64,000 nt of DNA from Epiperipatus broadwayi (taxonomy: Eukaryota; Onychophora; Udeonychophora; Euonychophora; Peripatidae), in NCBI GenBank assembly GCA_028023455.1, contig JAQFVV010012423.1:6550269-6614268 (forward strand), read 5' to 3'. Below the pieces are notes generated by a model, which was not told the origin of the DNA, searched no databases, and saw only the letters and a program-made list of their open reading frames with translations. This document shows positions 47,366 through 59,859 of the stretch, one piece after another. The translations under genes and the position numbers were made by a program. The first letter of the stretch is position 1. The number at the start of each line of letters is the position of its first letter.

Positions 47366-48283
47366 TTTCTGCAGCTAATAATGTGTATTATATTCTAATG
47401 ATTACAGTTTACAAATTTTAAAAATAATTGAAGGTGGAGATGGTTCAAGAAAACAAGATGCATAACATGTATGAAATTAAAAATACAGAATGTTATATTA
47501 TAAAAATGTAGTTAGCTAAAAATGAAAGTAAAATGTAAAAATTAACATTGTGTTTTACTATATCATTTATAATACTGTTTTTTTTTTTTTATTTGTTCAA
47601 AGCAAGAAAAAAAAATCTCTATGTAAAAATTTATTTTATTAAATAACAATATTAAAAAAATCCAAAAAAAAAAAAAATACTACGCTTTTAAAAAAAACAT
47701 CATTTTTCATAAGCACAACACATCTCTACCAACATATAATAAATTTTCTCTACATATCTGTGCCAAAACTTTTCCAAAAACTTTATTGTAGGCAAAAAAT
47801 GTTCATCTGCCATCAACATAATAAAAGATTGAATTCTGGGAAATTAATCACCCACAACTACTCTTCATTTTACAGTTGCATATTAAATTAATTAAAAATG
47901 AAACATTTCTTAATTTATTCTATTAATCCTTTCTCATGAGCTTTACATTTAATGAAAATGAAATAATATTATATATACACAATCATATTTTGTGATCACA
48001 TTTTTGTCTGAAGAATTTTACTGGTTTCAGTCTACAATTAATGTAAAATCATAATTGGAGACAAAGAAAGAATTTTTTTTTTAAGCAAATAATTTTTATT
48101 ACATACATATATAAGCATATCAAAATGTATTTTTGTTGCAACTGCTGTATTAACATTTAATAAAAATTAGATTTAAAAAAAAAAACTTCGAAAATGACTT
48201 CTTAAATAGAATTCAACTTTAAAATATAAAAAAAAACCTACGTTTCTGATTGTTAATTTTATTAATGACAGATGACTACTTAC
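47366..48283. other. AT-rich intron sequence next to the cstf3 donor
   Basis: Poly(A) and poly(T) runs; nothing recognised. Confidence 0.5.
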
Positions 48284-48378
48284 ATGAAAGCACTGAGGCG
48301 GAGGTAAAAGAGTCAGTAAATGTGAAGCGGCAGGAGGTGGAGGAAATAATCCACCAGGGACAGGATGAGCACCAACAG
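48284..48378 (-). CDS. cstf3: cstf3 exon (95 nt), proline-rich C-terminal region
   Basis: On the minus strand a T-rich tract and AG (48381-48379) lead into the exon, and GTAAGT follows it (48283-48278). After two bases that complete a split codon, it encodes [18 protein letters not shown] then [13 protein letters not shown], ending on a codon boundary. Vertebrate CSTF3 has a near-identical stretch (HPVPGG.F..PPAA...L..LLPPP.CF) directly followed by GPFV.VD.L, which here starts the next exon at 28461. Phase and order agree. The exon is far richer in G+C than its surroundings. The upstream exons, including the HAT repeat domain, are beyond the recognised part of the window. The function is as for the downstream exon: a CstF scaffold subunit acting in nuclear mRNA 3' processing. 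Confidence 0.88.
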
Positions 48379-49249
48379 CTTAAAAAAAAAATCACTGATT
48401 AAAATAACTCTAACTTGTATTTAATTTCTATTTCCACTTTTAAAAATAATTAAATTAATATACTGAATCAAAAACCATAGAAGCAAAATAATAATAAAAT
48501 AAATTAAAAATTATAAAAAATAAAATATTAATATTAAACTTTAACTAACTATCCAATTTTCCACTTAATGACTAGAAAATGCAATTATTTAAAATGTATT
48601 TTTAATTACCAGCAATTTCTACTAGTTGAACTTAATGGATTATATTTCATAAATGAAGAAATAATATTTTCTTTAATGTTTGAAATTCGCATGACTTAAA
48701 ATAATAGTTATATATATTGTCTATTTGTGTACTAGTAAAATTTTACTTTAGAATTGCTAACTTGTATTGGAAGAATTAAAAAAATAATAGAAAATTTAGA
48801 AATATTGCAACAAGAGGTGAAAAAAATGTCTTATAATATTTAAGCATTAAAAAAAAGAGGGGGGTATGAATAAAATTTCAGCAATGCAATCAAAAAATAT
48901 ATATTTTTTAAAAATACAATTGCTTTACTAATAAATTAAACAATTCAAGATATAAATTCATAAGCAATTCTCTTTATTCCAAAGCCATCTTGGGTAAGCT
49001 TGAGTAATCAATGTACACTAAATGGTAGGACCTATTTTTACATCCTGTTGATTTTTAACTAATGGCCCCTGTCAATGAAAAGTTTATATATAATGTTGGA
49101 ACTCAATGCTCTTACACATTTAATCATCATTATTATTTTTAAAATTATCAATATCCTTAAGGATGAAATTCTCTCCAAATTTATCGAGTTACTTTGATCC
49201 ATAGCTTGAATTGCTACTTTTAACATTTTATATTATCATGCTACTAGTC
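48379..49249. other. Upstream cstf3 intron sequence
   Basis: AT-rich, no exon seen. The preceding cstf3 exon was not found up to the right edge of the window. Confidence 0.5.
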
Positions 49250-52200
49250 TCAAATTAAAAAAAAAAAACCCAAGCCCATGTCTCTGAATAGTTGTATATA
49301 ACTGACACTAGGTCTCTATATATTTCTGGGAGCTCAATTTTGCATAATTATATATACTTTTCTGCTGCAAAAAGGAGTTTGCTGTCAACTGAAAGGAGAT
49401 AATAAGGCAAATTTTTCATGCCCACTCCATATATTGTCAGTGCAATTATTATTATTATATGATCTATATGACTATTCATATAGCATATGAACTGTTGCAA
49501 ATTGCTTACCAATCCACAACAGCCAGCATGGTGAGTTTACTGACTTAAGATCAAGAAATACCATGGTCTTTCTTCTCAGTTGCCCAATAACTATTAACTG
49601 AAATATTGAGTATTCTTGAATGCAGAATGAATGTGCATGTGAATAAACTTTTATAAAAAAATATAATTACAATCATGATAGATAAAACAAAATTATAACT
49701 CTTATTTCAAGGAGGCTATAAAGTCTGCATCCATAGTAAAAAATTTGCTGGCCAAAATGGAAGAGTACGAAGAATCCCCTAATTGCATACCAATGCTGCC
49801 ATTTGATAACAATTTTTTATTCATATTATTTACAATTTCAGCTCATTTTCAAATGAAGAAAAATTGTACGAATTGGAAAAAGGACACTGTTGGACATAAT
49901 GAAGTTGGATGAAAAGGTGAAGAGACAACTAATTTAAAAAGTGAACATGTATTATACTATAAAGGCACAAATATTGGAAGCACAAGTGAAGTTTGGTGAT
50001 ATATAGAGTGACAAGATTAGTTATTCAAATTACTGGAAGATACCAAATGCAGATATTTACATTGTTCTCCAATAAATTTTCATTGTAATAAAGAAGTAGA
50101 GAATTTTTATACAGATATACAAAATGTTTTTGTTCAAACTTAACATCACTTTAAAACTGGCATGGAAGATTTTAATTCTAGAATTGGTAAATGATTGAAA
50201 AATGAAAGGGTTACAGGTATGCGAGAGAAAAGACTTGTGGAATTTGCAGAAAAATAAAACTTTATTTTATTAATTCTTTCTTTGAGAAAAACGGTAAATG
50301 AAAATAGACATCGAAACTTCCAAATGAAGGTGCAGCAGAATTGGAGTATATTTTGATTAACAGAAAAGACGTATTTCAAGATTGTAATGTTCTTAATAAA
50401 TTCAACATAGTAAATAATCATTGATTAGTGAGATATAAGATATGTGTTAATGCAAAACTAAAGAGATAAAAATTATTAACAAAAACAATATTCACAGTTG
50501 ATATTCCTAATCTTTGGAAATATTCCAATGAATTTAAATTAGAACTTTTAAGGATGGTTCAGATTTGAATGAAATCAATAGGAAGATAACTGACACACTA
50601 TTAAGAACTGCAACAAAGATAGCTGGTATAAAAAAGCAGCAATTGATGAGTAAAATTTCTACAGAGATAAGATAATTTATAAAAAAAAAAAAAAAAAAGG
50701 AATATAAAAATATATAAAAATGACCTCTTAAGGAGGATTGAATGCTAAAACGGTACATAAAAAAAAAGGTTAAAAATGATATAAAAATATATAATTTTGA
50801 ATTAGCAAGGAAAATTATAGAACAGAATAAACGTATCAAAAATGTAAATAACATTTTAATGTGGTAGGAAAGTTATATAATAAAACTATTAGAAAAAACA
50901 GTCATGACACCATGAAATATATTGAAGAGTTCTATAAAGAATTACATAAGCAAGAAAACAAAGTACCCTTTACAATCACTACATCTTCTTAATTATCCAG
51001 TATTTTAAATGAAGAAGTGAGACATACAGAACTAAATCTATGAAGAAAGCTTCAGGTAATGATGGAATTGATAATCAATATGTTAAAAGAATGGGATGAA
51101 GAAATACAAAAACTGTTGTCAAAGTTATATATCAAATATATAAATGATAAAGACGTGTCAGATGATTAGAACAATGCAATACTAATATTGATATTTCATA
51201 AAGTGATAAGATATTAGCAATTACAGATCTATCAGTCTTTTATCAGTTATGCGCAAAAATTTTACCAGGATAATTACAACTCATCTGTAGTAAACTTTAG
51301 ATTTTAACCAACTAAAAGAATAAGCTGGCTTTATTATAAAATTGGTTTTAGCACAATGGATCATATTCAAGCATTAAAAGTTTTAATGAATATGAGTTGC
51401 TGTTATGCTTTGAATTTATACATTATGAAAAAAACATTTAGTTTTATAAGCATTTGTACAATAATTAAAGTTTTAGATTATCAAGCAATAGGTCCATGAT
51501 ATTATATATTATCATTGTATTATGAAGAATATTTGCTAAAATGAAACTGCAGTGATTAGGTTACATGATGGCATTAAGAAGATTAATATTTAGAAGAGTG
51601 TATGACAAAGAGAATCTATATTTCCAAAACTAGCAGTTTTGCAAGAAATATGCTAAAGGAGTTAAAGTAAATGGAGATTATTTAAATTACACCTGAGTCT
51701 CTTTTTACGCGGACTTATTTAACACGATTTTGAAGTTACGCGATTCATGTTTCACCGGAAGTCGACCTCCGATAATGCGCTACTACTTTAAATAATAAAT
51801 TTCACGCATTTACATTATATTGAAAGTAATAGAACATTATTGGAATTCTACTTTCATCTTAGTAATTTCAATATTTTCAGTGCTTTATAATAGTAAGATT
51901 TTATGCAATAATGAAATTAAAATCATGATTTCCACATTTTATGTATACACACATTAAATTTTACAAGATTATAATGTAAATTTATTCAAACATTGTGCGT
52001 GTTAATTTTGCATTTTAAATCACATTCTGTTTTTGCTTTTTAAAAAAGAACGTAATCATTTAGTGTCCACAAGTTTATTTTTAAAAGGTCAGTAATAGCA
52101 GTGGGCACAATTGAAAATTAAAATGATATGAAACGACTTGAAATTAATGTGATGTAAAACGAAATTGAAAATTAAAGACAAAAATAAGAATTTAATTTTT

Positions 52201-53545
52201 AGTTGTTAGTTTTAATTAAATTTTTCCCAGCAGTGGTGAATAAATGTCTTTTTATTATCATAAGTCTAAGTTCATAAACAATTAATAAAATCATCGTCGT
52301 CGTGAACAGAAAACCATTAACACAATATGAGAGTGAACTTGGCACTAGTTGTATTTCCTCTTGTGAGAATAATTGCTGAGATATTCTTGACTTCATTTAA
52401 GGAGAAGCCAAATACATCACATCACATCACATGAGAATCTGATTTTTTACTAGTTTGCAAATGAACGTGTTTTTGGGCAAATAGCGATAATAATTAAAAC
52501 GTGTATAAAAAAATATTACTGTACTGTAAATTATGCATAAAAATATATTATTTTGAACAAAATTAAATATTATAGTTAAAAAAAGTTTGTCTTGTATCAA
52601 TTTTTTTCAAATTAGAAATTTTTTATTAGTCATCTTTTATTTCCTTATTTTTTTTTTTTTGCACGAATTTTAAAGTAATTTTACATTAGTGCTTTGCTTT
52701 TATGCGAATTTTGAAAAATCACAGACCGCATCCCCCCTTTTTCAATGTAAGTTACGTCTATTTTTGCGCGATTTCGTTTGCGCGTGTTTTCTGAGGAATT
52801 TATCTATCGCGTAAACCGAGACCCAGATGTATTTAGAATTTGAAGATAATGTAACTATTTATGAAAATAATAAAAGTAAGAAAATAGGACTAAAGATAAA
52901 TACTAAAAAGACAAAAGTAATGGTCAATCAATTTTCTCATAAGAAAATAAGATTGAAAATAATGAATTAGAAGAAGTTAATAACTAGAAATATCTAGGTC
53001 AGATTATTAATACAGATGCAAACATAACAGATGAAATTAATCATAGAATTAAACTTAGATGAAATGTTTTTGGTAGAAATAATTTAATATTAAAAGAAAA
53101 ATTCCCTACATGTTTGAAAAAAGTTTTAATAGATGTTTTAACAGTTTTTATTTATGGATCTGAAATTAGATGCTTAACAGATGAGGAATATAGAAACTTC
53201 AGATGACTAAATGAAGTATGAAGAACTGCATATTAGAAGTAACAAGAAGGGATTAAAATCAAAATACATGAGTGGCGAAACAAACGGGTTTTACTGACAT
53301 CACTGAACGAATTAAGAAACTAAAGTAAAGCAAGGATGGACATATTGCAGGCAGGATGATAATAAAGGGACAGTTGATATCTTAAACTGTATCACAAGAG
53401 ATAGTAAAAGCTCTAGAAAGAGAACACTTGTGAGATGGATTGATAAAATAAGGAAGTGTGTGAAGGAGAGGCCAAAAATCAGAGAAACTGAATTAAACTT
53501 GAAAAGACCTTCACTTTGCAGTAGATGGATAACGGTGATGATATA
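49250..53545 (+). mobile_element. RTE/BovB-type LINE C, near full length, broken
   Basis: Collinear with LINE A over its whole length: 5' region (TTTGCTGTCAACTGAAAGGA near 49378), leader, endonuclease remnant near 50160-50420 (FNSRIGK), linker (GGTTCAGATTTGAATGAAAT near 50555), RT and the 3' end AGACCTTCACTTTGCAGTAG with a short GATGAT tail. The RT motif FADD has decayed to FEDN across the Tigger-like insertion at 51690-52829. Stops and frameshifts throughout. It is upstream of the 95-nt cstf3 exon, in opposite orientation to the gene. Confidence 0.82.
51690..52829. mobile_element. Tigger/pogo-like DNA transposon, non-autonomous
   Basis: 1140 bp with terminal inverted repeats: CACCTGAGTCTCTTTTTACG at the left and, read back from the right, CATCTGGGTCTCGGTTTACG. 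Subterminal repeats of the TTACGCG type (GAAGTTACGCGATTC; GCGCGATTTCG) are typical of Tigger/pogo relatives of the Tc1/mariner superfamily. It is flanked by TA on both sides (51688-51689, 52830-52831), the superfamily's target, and removing it joins the LINE frame cleanly. No intact transposase with DDD motif was found, only short frames such as minus 52199-52396. Confidence 0.85.
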
Positions 53546-56500
53546 CTTTTAATCCTATGTCTGTAATAGAAACTATTCCTTATAATACATGTTAGATATA
53601 AACAAAGAAAAAAATGTGATATTTTGTATAAATTTTATGAATTCTCTTAAATATTAAATAATTTAAAAAAAACAAAAAAACAATAATGTCAAATACAAAT
53701 GTTAATCATAAAATTCAAACTGTTTAATAAAAGTAAATCATGTGATCAATATTATAAGATAAGAGAATAACTGGAGTACAATACTTGGCTTTAGAAGAAA
53801 ATATAACAACTGCATTAAGAATAGAAAATCACTTTATTTATTTTACTAGAATCATCCATTGTAAGTCTGAGTAGTCCTTGGACAATTCAAATCTCCAAAT
53901 TGACTCTGACTACTGAGTCTGGTGTATAGAAATAATATGGGGGATTTTGATGTGATTTTAGCAACTAATGATCACTGATTATTAAAGTTTACAAAAAATA
54001 TCTCTGTAATAAGAAAATTACTAATCATAATGCATATTTGACTGTAAGCAGAGAAAATCATGTGATAATTTGATAGAAAAGAACATAAACTAAAAAATTT
54101 GAAGACAATATCCAAAATAAAGCAATGATTAAGAAATATTTATAGAAAAGAAAAATATGTTTTTATAAATACATATATAATTTAGAATTTCTGTAAGTTA
54201 TATTTGACAATATGCTAATCAAGTTTTGTTGAATATTAATTCCAAACTGATCAAGAAACGCACAGAGTTATAGTTATATGCAGTTATTAATATACTAAGA
54301 CTAATGGGTTGAAATTGTTGATAGCTTAAGAGTTGATTGTTATTATTAGTTATTAATATACCTAACTTTTATACCCTGGACTGGTGGAATTAATTAATCA
54401 ATAGCATTAGAACTACTAATAATCTAAGTTTAAAATACAATGCACCAAAATAAAAATGATATTAATAAACTCAGGTAATCATAATAAATTATAGAATATT
54501 CCTTTAAAAAAGAATATAAGAACATATAATTGTTCTTTCAAAAGAATTGACAAGGGAATTAAACAAGGCAATGAATTGTTATTCTATTTATTTAATTTAT
54601 ATAATAAATATATAATAAGAAAGCTAATATGGATTTAGAATTGAGACAAAAAATCCAAGAATTTTAGATGCCTGATAACTCCACATTCAAAGCCAAAACC
54701 AGCAATAATCTGCTGTTACTTATTACAAAAGTTAAGATCAAATGGTATTACCATTAAATAAGCAAAAGTCAAAAGATTGTGGTCATAAAGAAGTTAATTT
54801 TAACCATTTCAGGATAAAGTATTCATCAACAAAGATGTAGGGACATACTTACTGATTTAACAATTAGATAGTAAAAAAGAGAATATAGAAAAAATACTGA
54901 TAGTTTTTTGAACTATGGTAATCAATCAAATTAGACTGAATTTTGATGAAATATAAATAATGAGAGTGATATAATCATATTTAGATCTTATTATGAGACA
55001 ATCTCATTCATTAAAAAAATTGTTGATGAAAATAAGAGCAAATGGATAGTGTATCATTCAAATACACAAATATATTTATTACACTAAAAGCAATCTTGAA
55101 TTATTTAAATGAAAATAAAACATTTCATCTACAATGATGACGCAATGATATAGTTTACATGACATTAATCTATAAAAAGTCTATATGCTTAGAGTTATGT
55201 ATAGTTAGTATAGTATTTAAAAACATTTAGTATTTCAATTAAGCATATAATAAAAATAATTAATGTTCAAATGGTAATAGAAATAATATTGCAACATAGG
55301 CTATCAATAGTGTCCAATAACTTTCACTATCTCTAAAATGGAAAAAAAATATCCAAGTGTGTAAAAAGTAGAATATTACGAGTCAACAGAAAAGCTACCA
55401 AGAGTAGGAATAACTAAGTAATCACAGAAAAAAAAAGGAAACAAATATGATAGTATAAAATACATAAAGATATATAGACAGAAAAAAAAAAAGAAAAATA
55501 GATAAGATAATAAAAGATGTATTTAAAGTAACATTTCTGTTTTTCTTTTGCAAAAAAAAAAAGTAAAATAATTACAATAAGCTGAGTTTGGCAATATACC
55601 CCAAATGTACATGCAAAATGACTTGAAATAGCTATTAGCAGTAGCAGCATTTACTCACAAACACAGAGTAACTTCATATTATTTGAGCTAAATTTCCTCA
55701 CATTCTGATCACATGGAACAGTGTGATAATTTGGCAAATAAAAGCAATGATGGTCTTTACTTTATAATTTTTCAGTTATTTCCTGTAACAGTACACAGTT
55801 ATAATTTACACATACAATATATAATTAATAAATTTATCAAACTAAACAAAGTTTTAAAATTCTTACTAATCCCATCTTTCACTAAAATATCATTCCTAAT
55901 TTGTCTAAACTTACTACACTACTATGAATTGATGCCAAAACATTCAACACTCATATTTATTTGTTTTAAACCGATATCAATACTTAAATTTCTGGCGTAA
56001 ATTTTGAAATGATACTCTTTATGATAAAATTTGATGCAGTTGATTTTCCAATTACTTCAAGTATGTATATTTATTTGAGTATCAAAGAGACATAAAAAAA
56101 ATTTAAAAAAATAGCATAAATTCCACCATTTTAAATCTCATTTTATTTGAGCATCTGACATATTCCAGCTCCCTTATATAAACCTTTAGGTTGTGTTATG
56201 TAGCTCCTGTTGTAAACATATTTAAGATGACTGAGTTTTTGTCATATAAAATTGCTCATTTTTTAATAATTTCCATTTTTGAAAGAAAAATATTCTCAAA
56301 AATGAGTTCATGTGATGCTAAAGCAAATTCACTTAAAAAAATTTTGTTTCAAAAATAAGATAATAATTTATTTAATCACATATGAAAGTAAGAAACTTTT
56401 TAAGGAAATGAAAAAAAAGAGCAAACTTCAAGATTCTATTATAAACATTAATGATTAATCCAGGTTATAGATAAAGATATTGTGAACCTAAATTGAAAAT

Positions 56501-56646
56501 AAGTCATATTGTGGGAATCTGTAATGGGGCATGGGTATTTCAACCGCTGAACTGTTTATTGTTTTAATTTGAATAGTCTAAATAGTCATAAAATTATTCA
56601 TTAAGATCTAATGGAGTTAACTGCAAATAAATATCAATACTTGAAA
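53546..56646. other. AT-rich stretch with a possible decayed LINE at 54240-54960
   Basis: Around 54540-54900 scattered frames read KGIKQGNELL-like, YLFNLYNKYIIRKA and VGTYLL, in the order expected for an RT of a different LINE type, but with no intact active site. The call is weak. The rest shows nothing recognisable. Confidence 0.35.
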
Positions 56647-56652
56647 GAAACT

Positions 56653-57229
56653 GCAGTGTTCAAGGTCAAGCATGGAATATATTTATGTGTGCAACAATAA
56701 ATATATAATAATTGTGTAAAATAAAAATAATAACTTTGTACAATAGTTATGTACAATGACGGTGGATAAATAATTATATATATAATAATTATATAAATAA
56801 CTAACAATAAATGTGTAGCAATGAAACTATCAATGTTTAGCAGTGTTGTTAGGTCATAGAGTTGCATAACTGGCCTTCTAAGGTCAGGGAACTGTAAAAA
56901 ACGCTATATGTAGTGAGGTGGGTAAAAAATACCAAGTGTATGTAAAAAATCCATAATTTGGTAATGTTTATAAAGACTCCAGAAATCTTAAAATATATAA
57001 ACCCCCGGAACCTGGTCTATGGGTTCTGGTATTAATGTAAGTCAGAGACTCCAGCAGGACTAGGGTTTATTATGTGTAAGTCACCATGACCTTTTATTAT
57101 TTTAATACACCTTAAATAGGCTATGTACATTTGTAAATATGTTCATATGTTAAATTAAATCAAATCATTAGCTTACCATCTCAATTCTGCCATTGTCAAT
57201 TATTTACTTGCTCTTCACAGGACACAGCA
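56653..57229 (+). mobile_element. 5' LTR of plus-strand Gypsy
   Basis: Starts GCAGTGTTCAAGGTCAAGC and ends GGACACAGCA. It aligns with the 3' LTR throughout, apart from about 120 bp missing here at the single ATAGGCTAT near 57118. Confidence 0.85.
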
Positions 57230-57346
57230 AATTGACACAGTCGTCATATGTATCGAATCTTAAGTAATTGCCTGAACAGCATATTGGCACAGTCATCATA
57301 GGAATAGAATCTTAAGTAATTACCTGAACAGCAGACTGTAAAAGTA
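57230..57346 (+). other. Primer-binding site region with tandem duplication
   Basis: ATTGACACAGTCGTCAT at 57231 and ATTGGCACAGTCATCAT near 57285 each begin a similar unit of about 55 bp (…GAATCTTAAGTAATT…CCTGAACAGCA). TTGGCACAGTC equals the primer-binding site of the minus-strand Gypsy. The copy touching the LTR has a G-to-A change, the inner one keeps TGG. Confidence 0.7.
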
Positions 57347-57389
57347 ACCTCTTTATTTTGATTCGCAGACCAAAAGGATAATTGAAATA

Positions 57390-57870
57390 GCTAAACAAAC
57401 TGTGTGAAAATTTGCCAGAGACATAGAAATATGATGAGTTTGTAACAAAGCTAAATGATTATTTCAATCCCCAGCCATCCAGATTTATTGCTCGATTACA
57501 TTTTAGAGGTAGATGGCAAAGAAAAAATGAAAAGATTATGACATGGGCCTAAGAGAGATGGCAAAACTGTGCCTTTACAACAAATTTTTAGAGGAAGCTC
57601 TCCTCGAGCAACTATTATATGGTATAATAGATGATTAGTTTAGGCAGATATTATTAGCAGTAAATGACCTAATCTATGAGAAAGCAATCAGACGTGCACA
57701 AGCTTATGAACTACTACTTGACCAAACAAAAGAGATCTGAATCATTTACTAGCTACAATTTATAAAACGTCGGGAGTTGAATCTAAAACAGACAAGTTAA
57801 ATGTTTCCGATGTGGAAAAATCGGTCACAAAGCCCATGATTGTAATAAGCAAGAAAGTGCAAGTTATAGG
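57390..57870 (+). pseudogene. Gypsy gag with one intact zinc knuckle
   Basis: Broken frames show KDYDMGLREMAKLCLYNKFL followed by EEALLEQLLYG, the end of the gag core, then an intact CCHC knuckle CFRCGKIGHKAHDC at 57802-57843. Several stops, and the gag start is not recognisable. Confidence 0.85.
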
Positions 57871-57959
57871 AAAATAACATAATCCTGAAAGATGGCACCA
57901 CTCTACAAAGCTGAACAGAAAATTTACGTGCAGTGTGATGGAAAGTAAATACATAAAAA

Positions 57960-58200
57960 AATGCTACCATAGATGAATCTGATCAAATTATGTTGAACGT
58001 AAAAATAATTGGCAAACCAATAACTATGGAAATGATAGTAGGGCAGGAGTATTACTGATGAAAAGAAAAAATTGGAAAAGTCTAATTAAGAATTTAAATT
58101 TCCCCCCAAAAGTAGAGGAAAACTCATCTCAAGGCCTGGGATACTAAAGAAAGTCCCATAAGAACACTAGGAGTCACAAAAGTAAAAGTAGAAACAAAAA
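57960..58200 (+). pseudogene. Gypsy protease relic, active site lost
   Basis: The frame with LNVKIIGKPITMEMIVGQ matches the start of a retroelement aspartic protease (usual V.GK...ME.DTG); the catalytic D-T/S-G has become I-V-G. Stops follow within 15 codons. Confidence 0.6.
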
Positions 58201-58440
58201 AAATAAAGAAATACTACCACTGTACATAGAAAGCAAAGAAATTAATTCAATTATAGGCTGAAAATGATTTGTGCTCCTAAGCATAAGGATATGCATTACT
58301 AAGAAAATCGATATAGAATCGCAAATTAAAAATAACTATCCCAATCTATTCAGAAAAGAATCAGGAAAACTAAAAACCTCACCTATTGATATAGAGTTAT
58401 GCAACAGAACACAAAACCTCAGAAAGTGCCAATAGCCCAG

Positions 58441-59147
58441 TAAAGAAAGGTTGAGAAAAAACTAGATGAATTGATAGAACAAGGAATTTTGAAACCAATC
58501 GAGAATGCAGAGTGGGCTACTCCTATAGTAATAGTGGAAGGAGCGAGTGGAAAAATAATAATTTGTGGTGACTATAATACCATTGTAAACAGATATTTAA
58601 ACAAAAGTCAATATCCAATCCTGACTGTAAGAGAAGTCCTAGCCTCCATGGAACAAAATACGTATTTTGCCAAACTAGATTTGAACAGTGCATTTCACCA
58701 AGTACCTGCTACTAAGAAAAAAAACCAAGATTTTGATGAGAGGTTTATTCAATTACTATAGGTTATCCTTTGGAATTACAATGGCCACAAATATATTCCA
58801 ACACAAAATGGACTCATTACTCTGAGGCATGGATAGTCACCCGTATTTTGATGATATATTAATAATGGCAGTCTGAAGAAGCATTGAAACACTGAGTAAT
58901 GAAAACCTGCAAACTAGTTGAGAGATTTGGAGCCAGATTAAATCCTGAAAAATGTATTTGGAATACTAAAGAACTTAAGTTCCTTGGACATCTTATCAAT
59001 AAGTATAGGATGAAACCCGCACCTGAGAAAGTGAAGACTGTAAAAGAAGCATCATGCCCAAAAAATATTAAGGAACTTCAAGCATTTGTTGGAGTATTCT
59101 TAGAGATCTCAAAGCTTATGTTGTCTATCATTTATATAACCTGTTAA
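58441..59147 (+). pseudogene. Gypsy reverse transcriptase, frameshifted
   Basis: The longest open part (to 58761) runs from LDELIEQGILKPIE through WATPIVIVEGASGKIIICGD to FAKLDLNSAFHQVP, the RT motif with the first catalytic Asp. A frameshift near 58740 leads to RLSFGITMATNIFQHKMD and YFDD at 58844-58855, the second active-site motif. A further frame from 58899 gives LNPEKCIWNTKELKFLGHLI and the region linking to RNase H. It is the least damaged RT of the three Gypsy elements. Confidence 0.9.
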
Positions 59148-59149
59148 AG

Positions 59150-59700
59150 AAAATAAAATATGGAACTGGGAATGTGATCAAGAAAAAGCATTTGAACAAG
59201 CCAAAGCCTTACTAACATCTGAAAAACTTCTCATCCAGTATGATAACAAGCAAGAAGTCACACCAACAATGGACACATTAGAATATGGTTGGAAGCTGCA
59301 ATGTCATCCGTCAAAACTTGGTGATCGCCCTATAGCACATGCTTCCCGAACACTAATGTTAACTGAGAGAAACTACAATCAGCTGGATAAAGAAGCACAG
59401 GCTATAATATTTGGAATTAAAAAAGTTCTATCAATATCTCTATGAATAAAGGTTTAAGGCTATCAATGTCACAAACCTCTACTGAGAATATTGGTGAAGG
59501 ATCGAACAACCCCTGATCACTTAAGACCTTGAATGATTCATTGGCTAGAATTCTTGTCAGGATATGACTCCAAGCTTATGTACGAGAAGGTAAAAATATA
59601 TCACATGCAGAAGCATGATCTAGATGCCCAGATAAAGCTGAATTGCCTAATACAGAAACCTAACATGTAAATTACATTGATCAGCTAGCTTCGAATACTA
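59150..59700 (+). pseudogene. Gypsy RNase H fragments
   Basis: Frames contain FEQAKALLTSEKLLIQYD, RPIAHASRTLMLTERNYNQL and DKEAQAIIFGIKK, then CHKPLLRIL (usual DHKPL). Broken by stops. Confidence 0.85.
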
Positions 59701-59859
59701 TTAATAGTCGAACGATAGCAGAATGGACTAATGCAGAATCTGGCTACAGAATTCTTAAAAAATTGGAAAGGGAACAAAAGGCTAGCTAGATGTCCTCCCT
59801 ACTTAAATAAAGGATTGTGTAAAGTATGCTAGAGGCTGTCCATAAATAAAGGTTGTATT

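Larger units (their letters stand above)
28462..48283 (-). other. cstf3 intron of about 19.8 kb
   Basis: The region between the two recognised cstf3 exons, bounded on the minus strand by GTAAGT at 48283 and TTTTTAG at 28462. It carries at least eight mobile-element insertions: a fold-back element, RTE LINE pieces in both orientations and several palindromic elements. I see no further exon in it. Confidence 0.8.

Noticed and set aside
49361-49660. Possible independent gene with conserved sequence at three places (36613, 47360, 49370)
   Set aside because: The three occurrences are each followed by the same leader and endonuclease, so they are the 5' regions of RTE LINE copies.
52199-52396. 65-codon frame inside the Tigger-like element as a transposase
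   Set aside because: No helix-turn-helix or DDD motif recognisable; too short.
55713-56000. 95-codon open frame on the plus strand
   Set aside because: Composition is AT-driven and hydrophobic, with no domain, conserved motif or splice signals.
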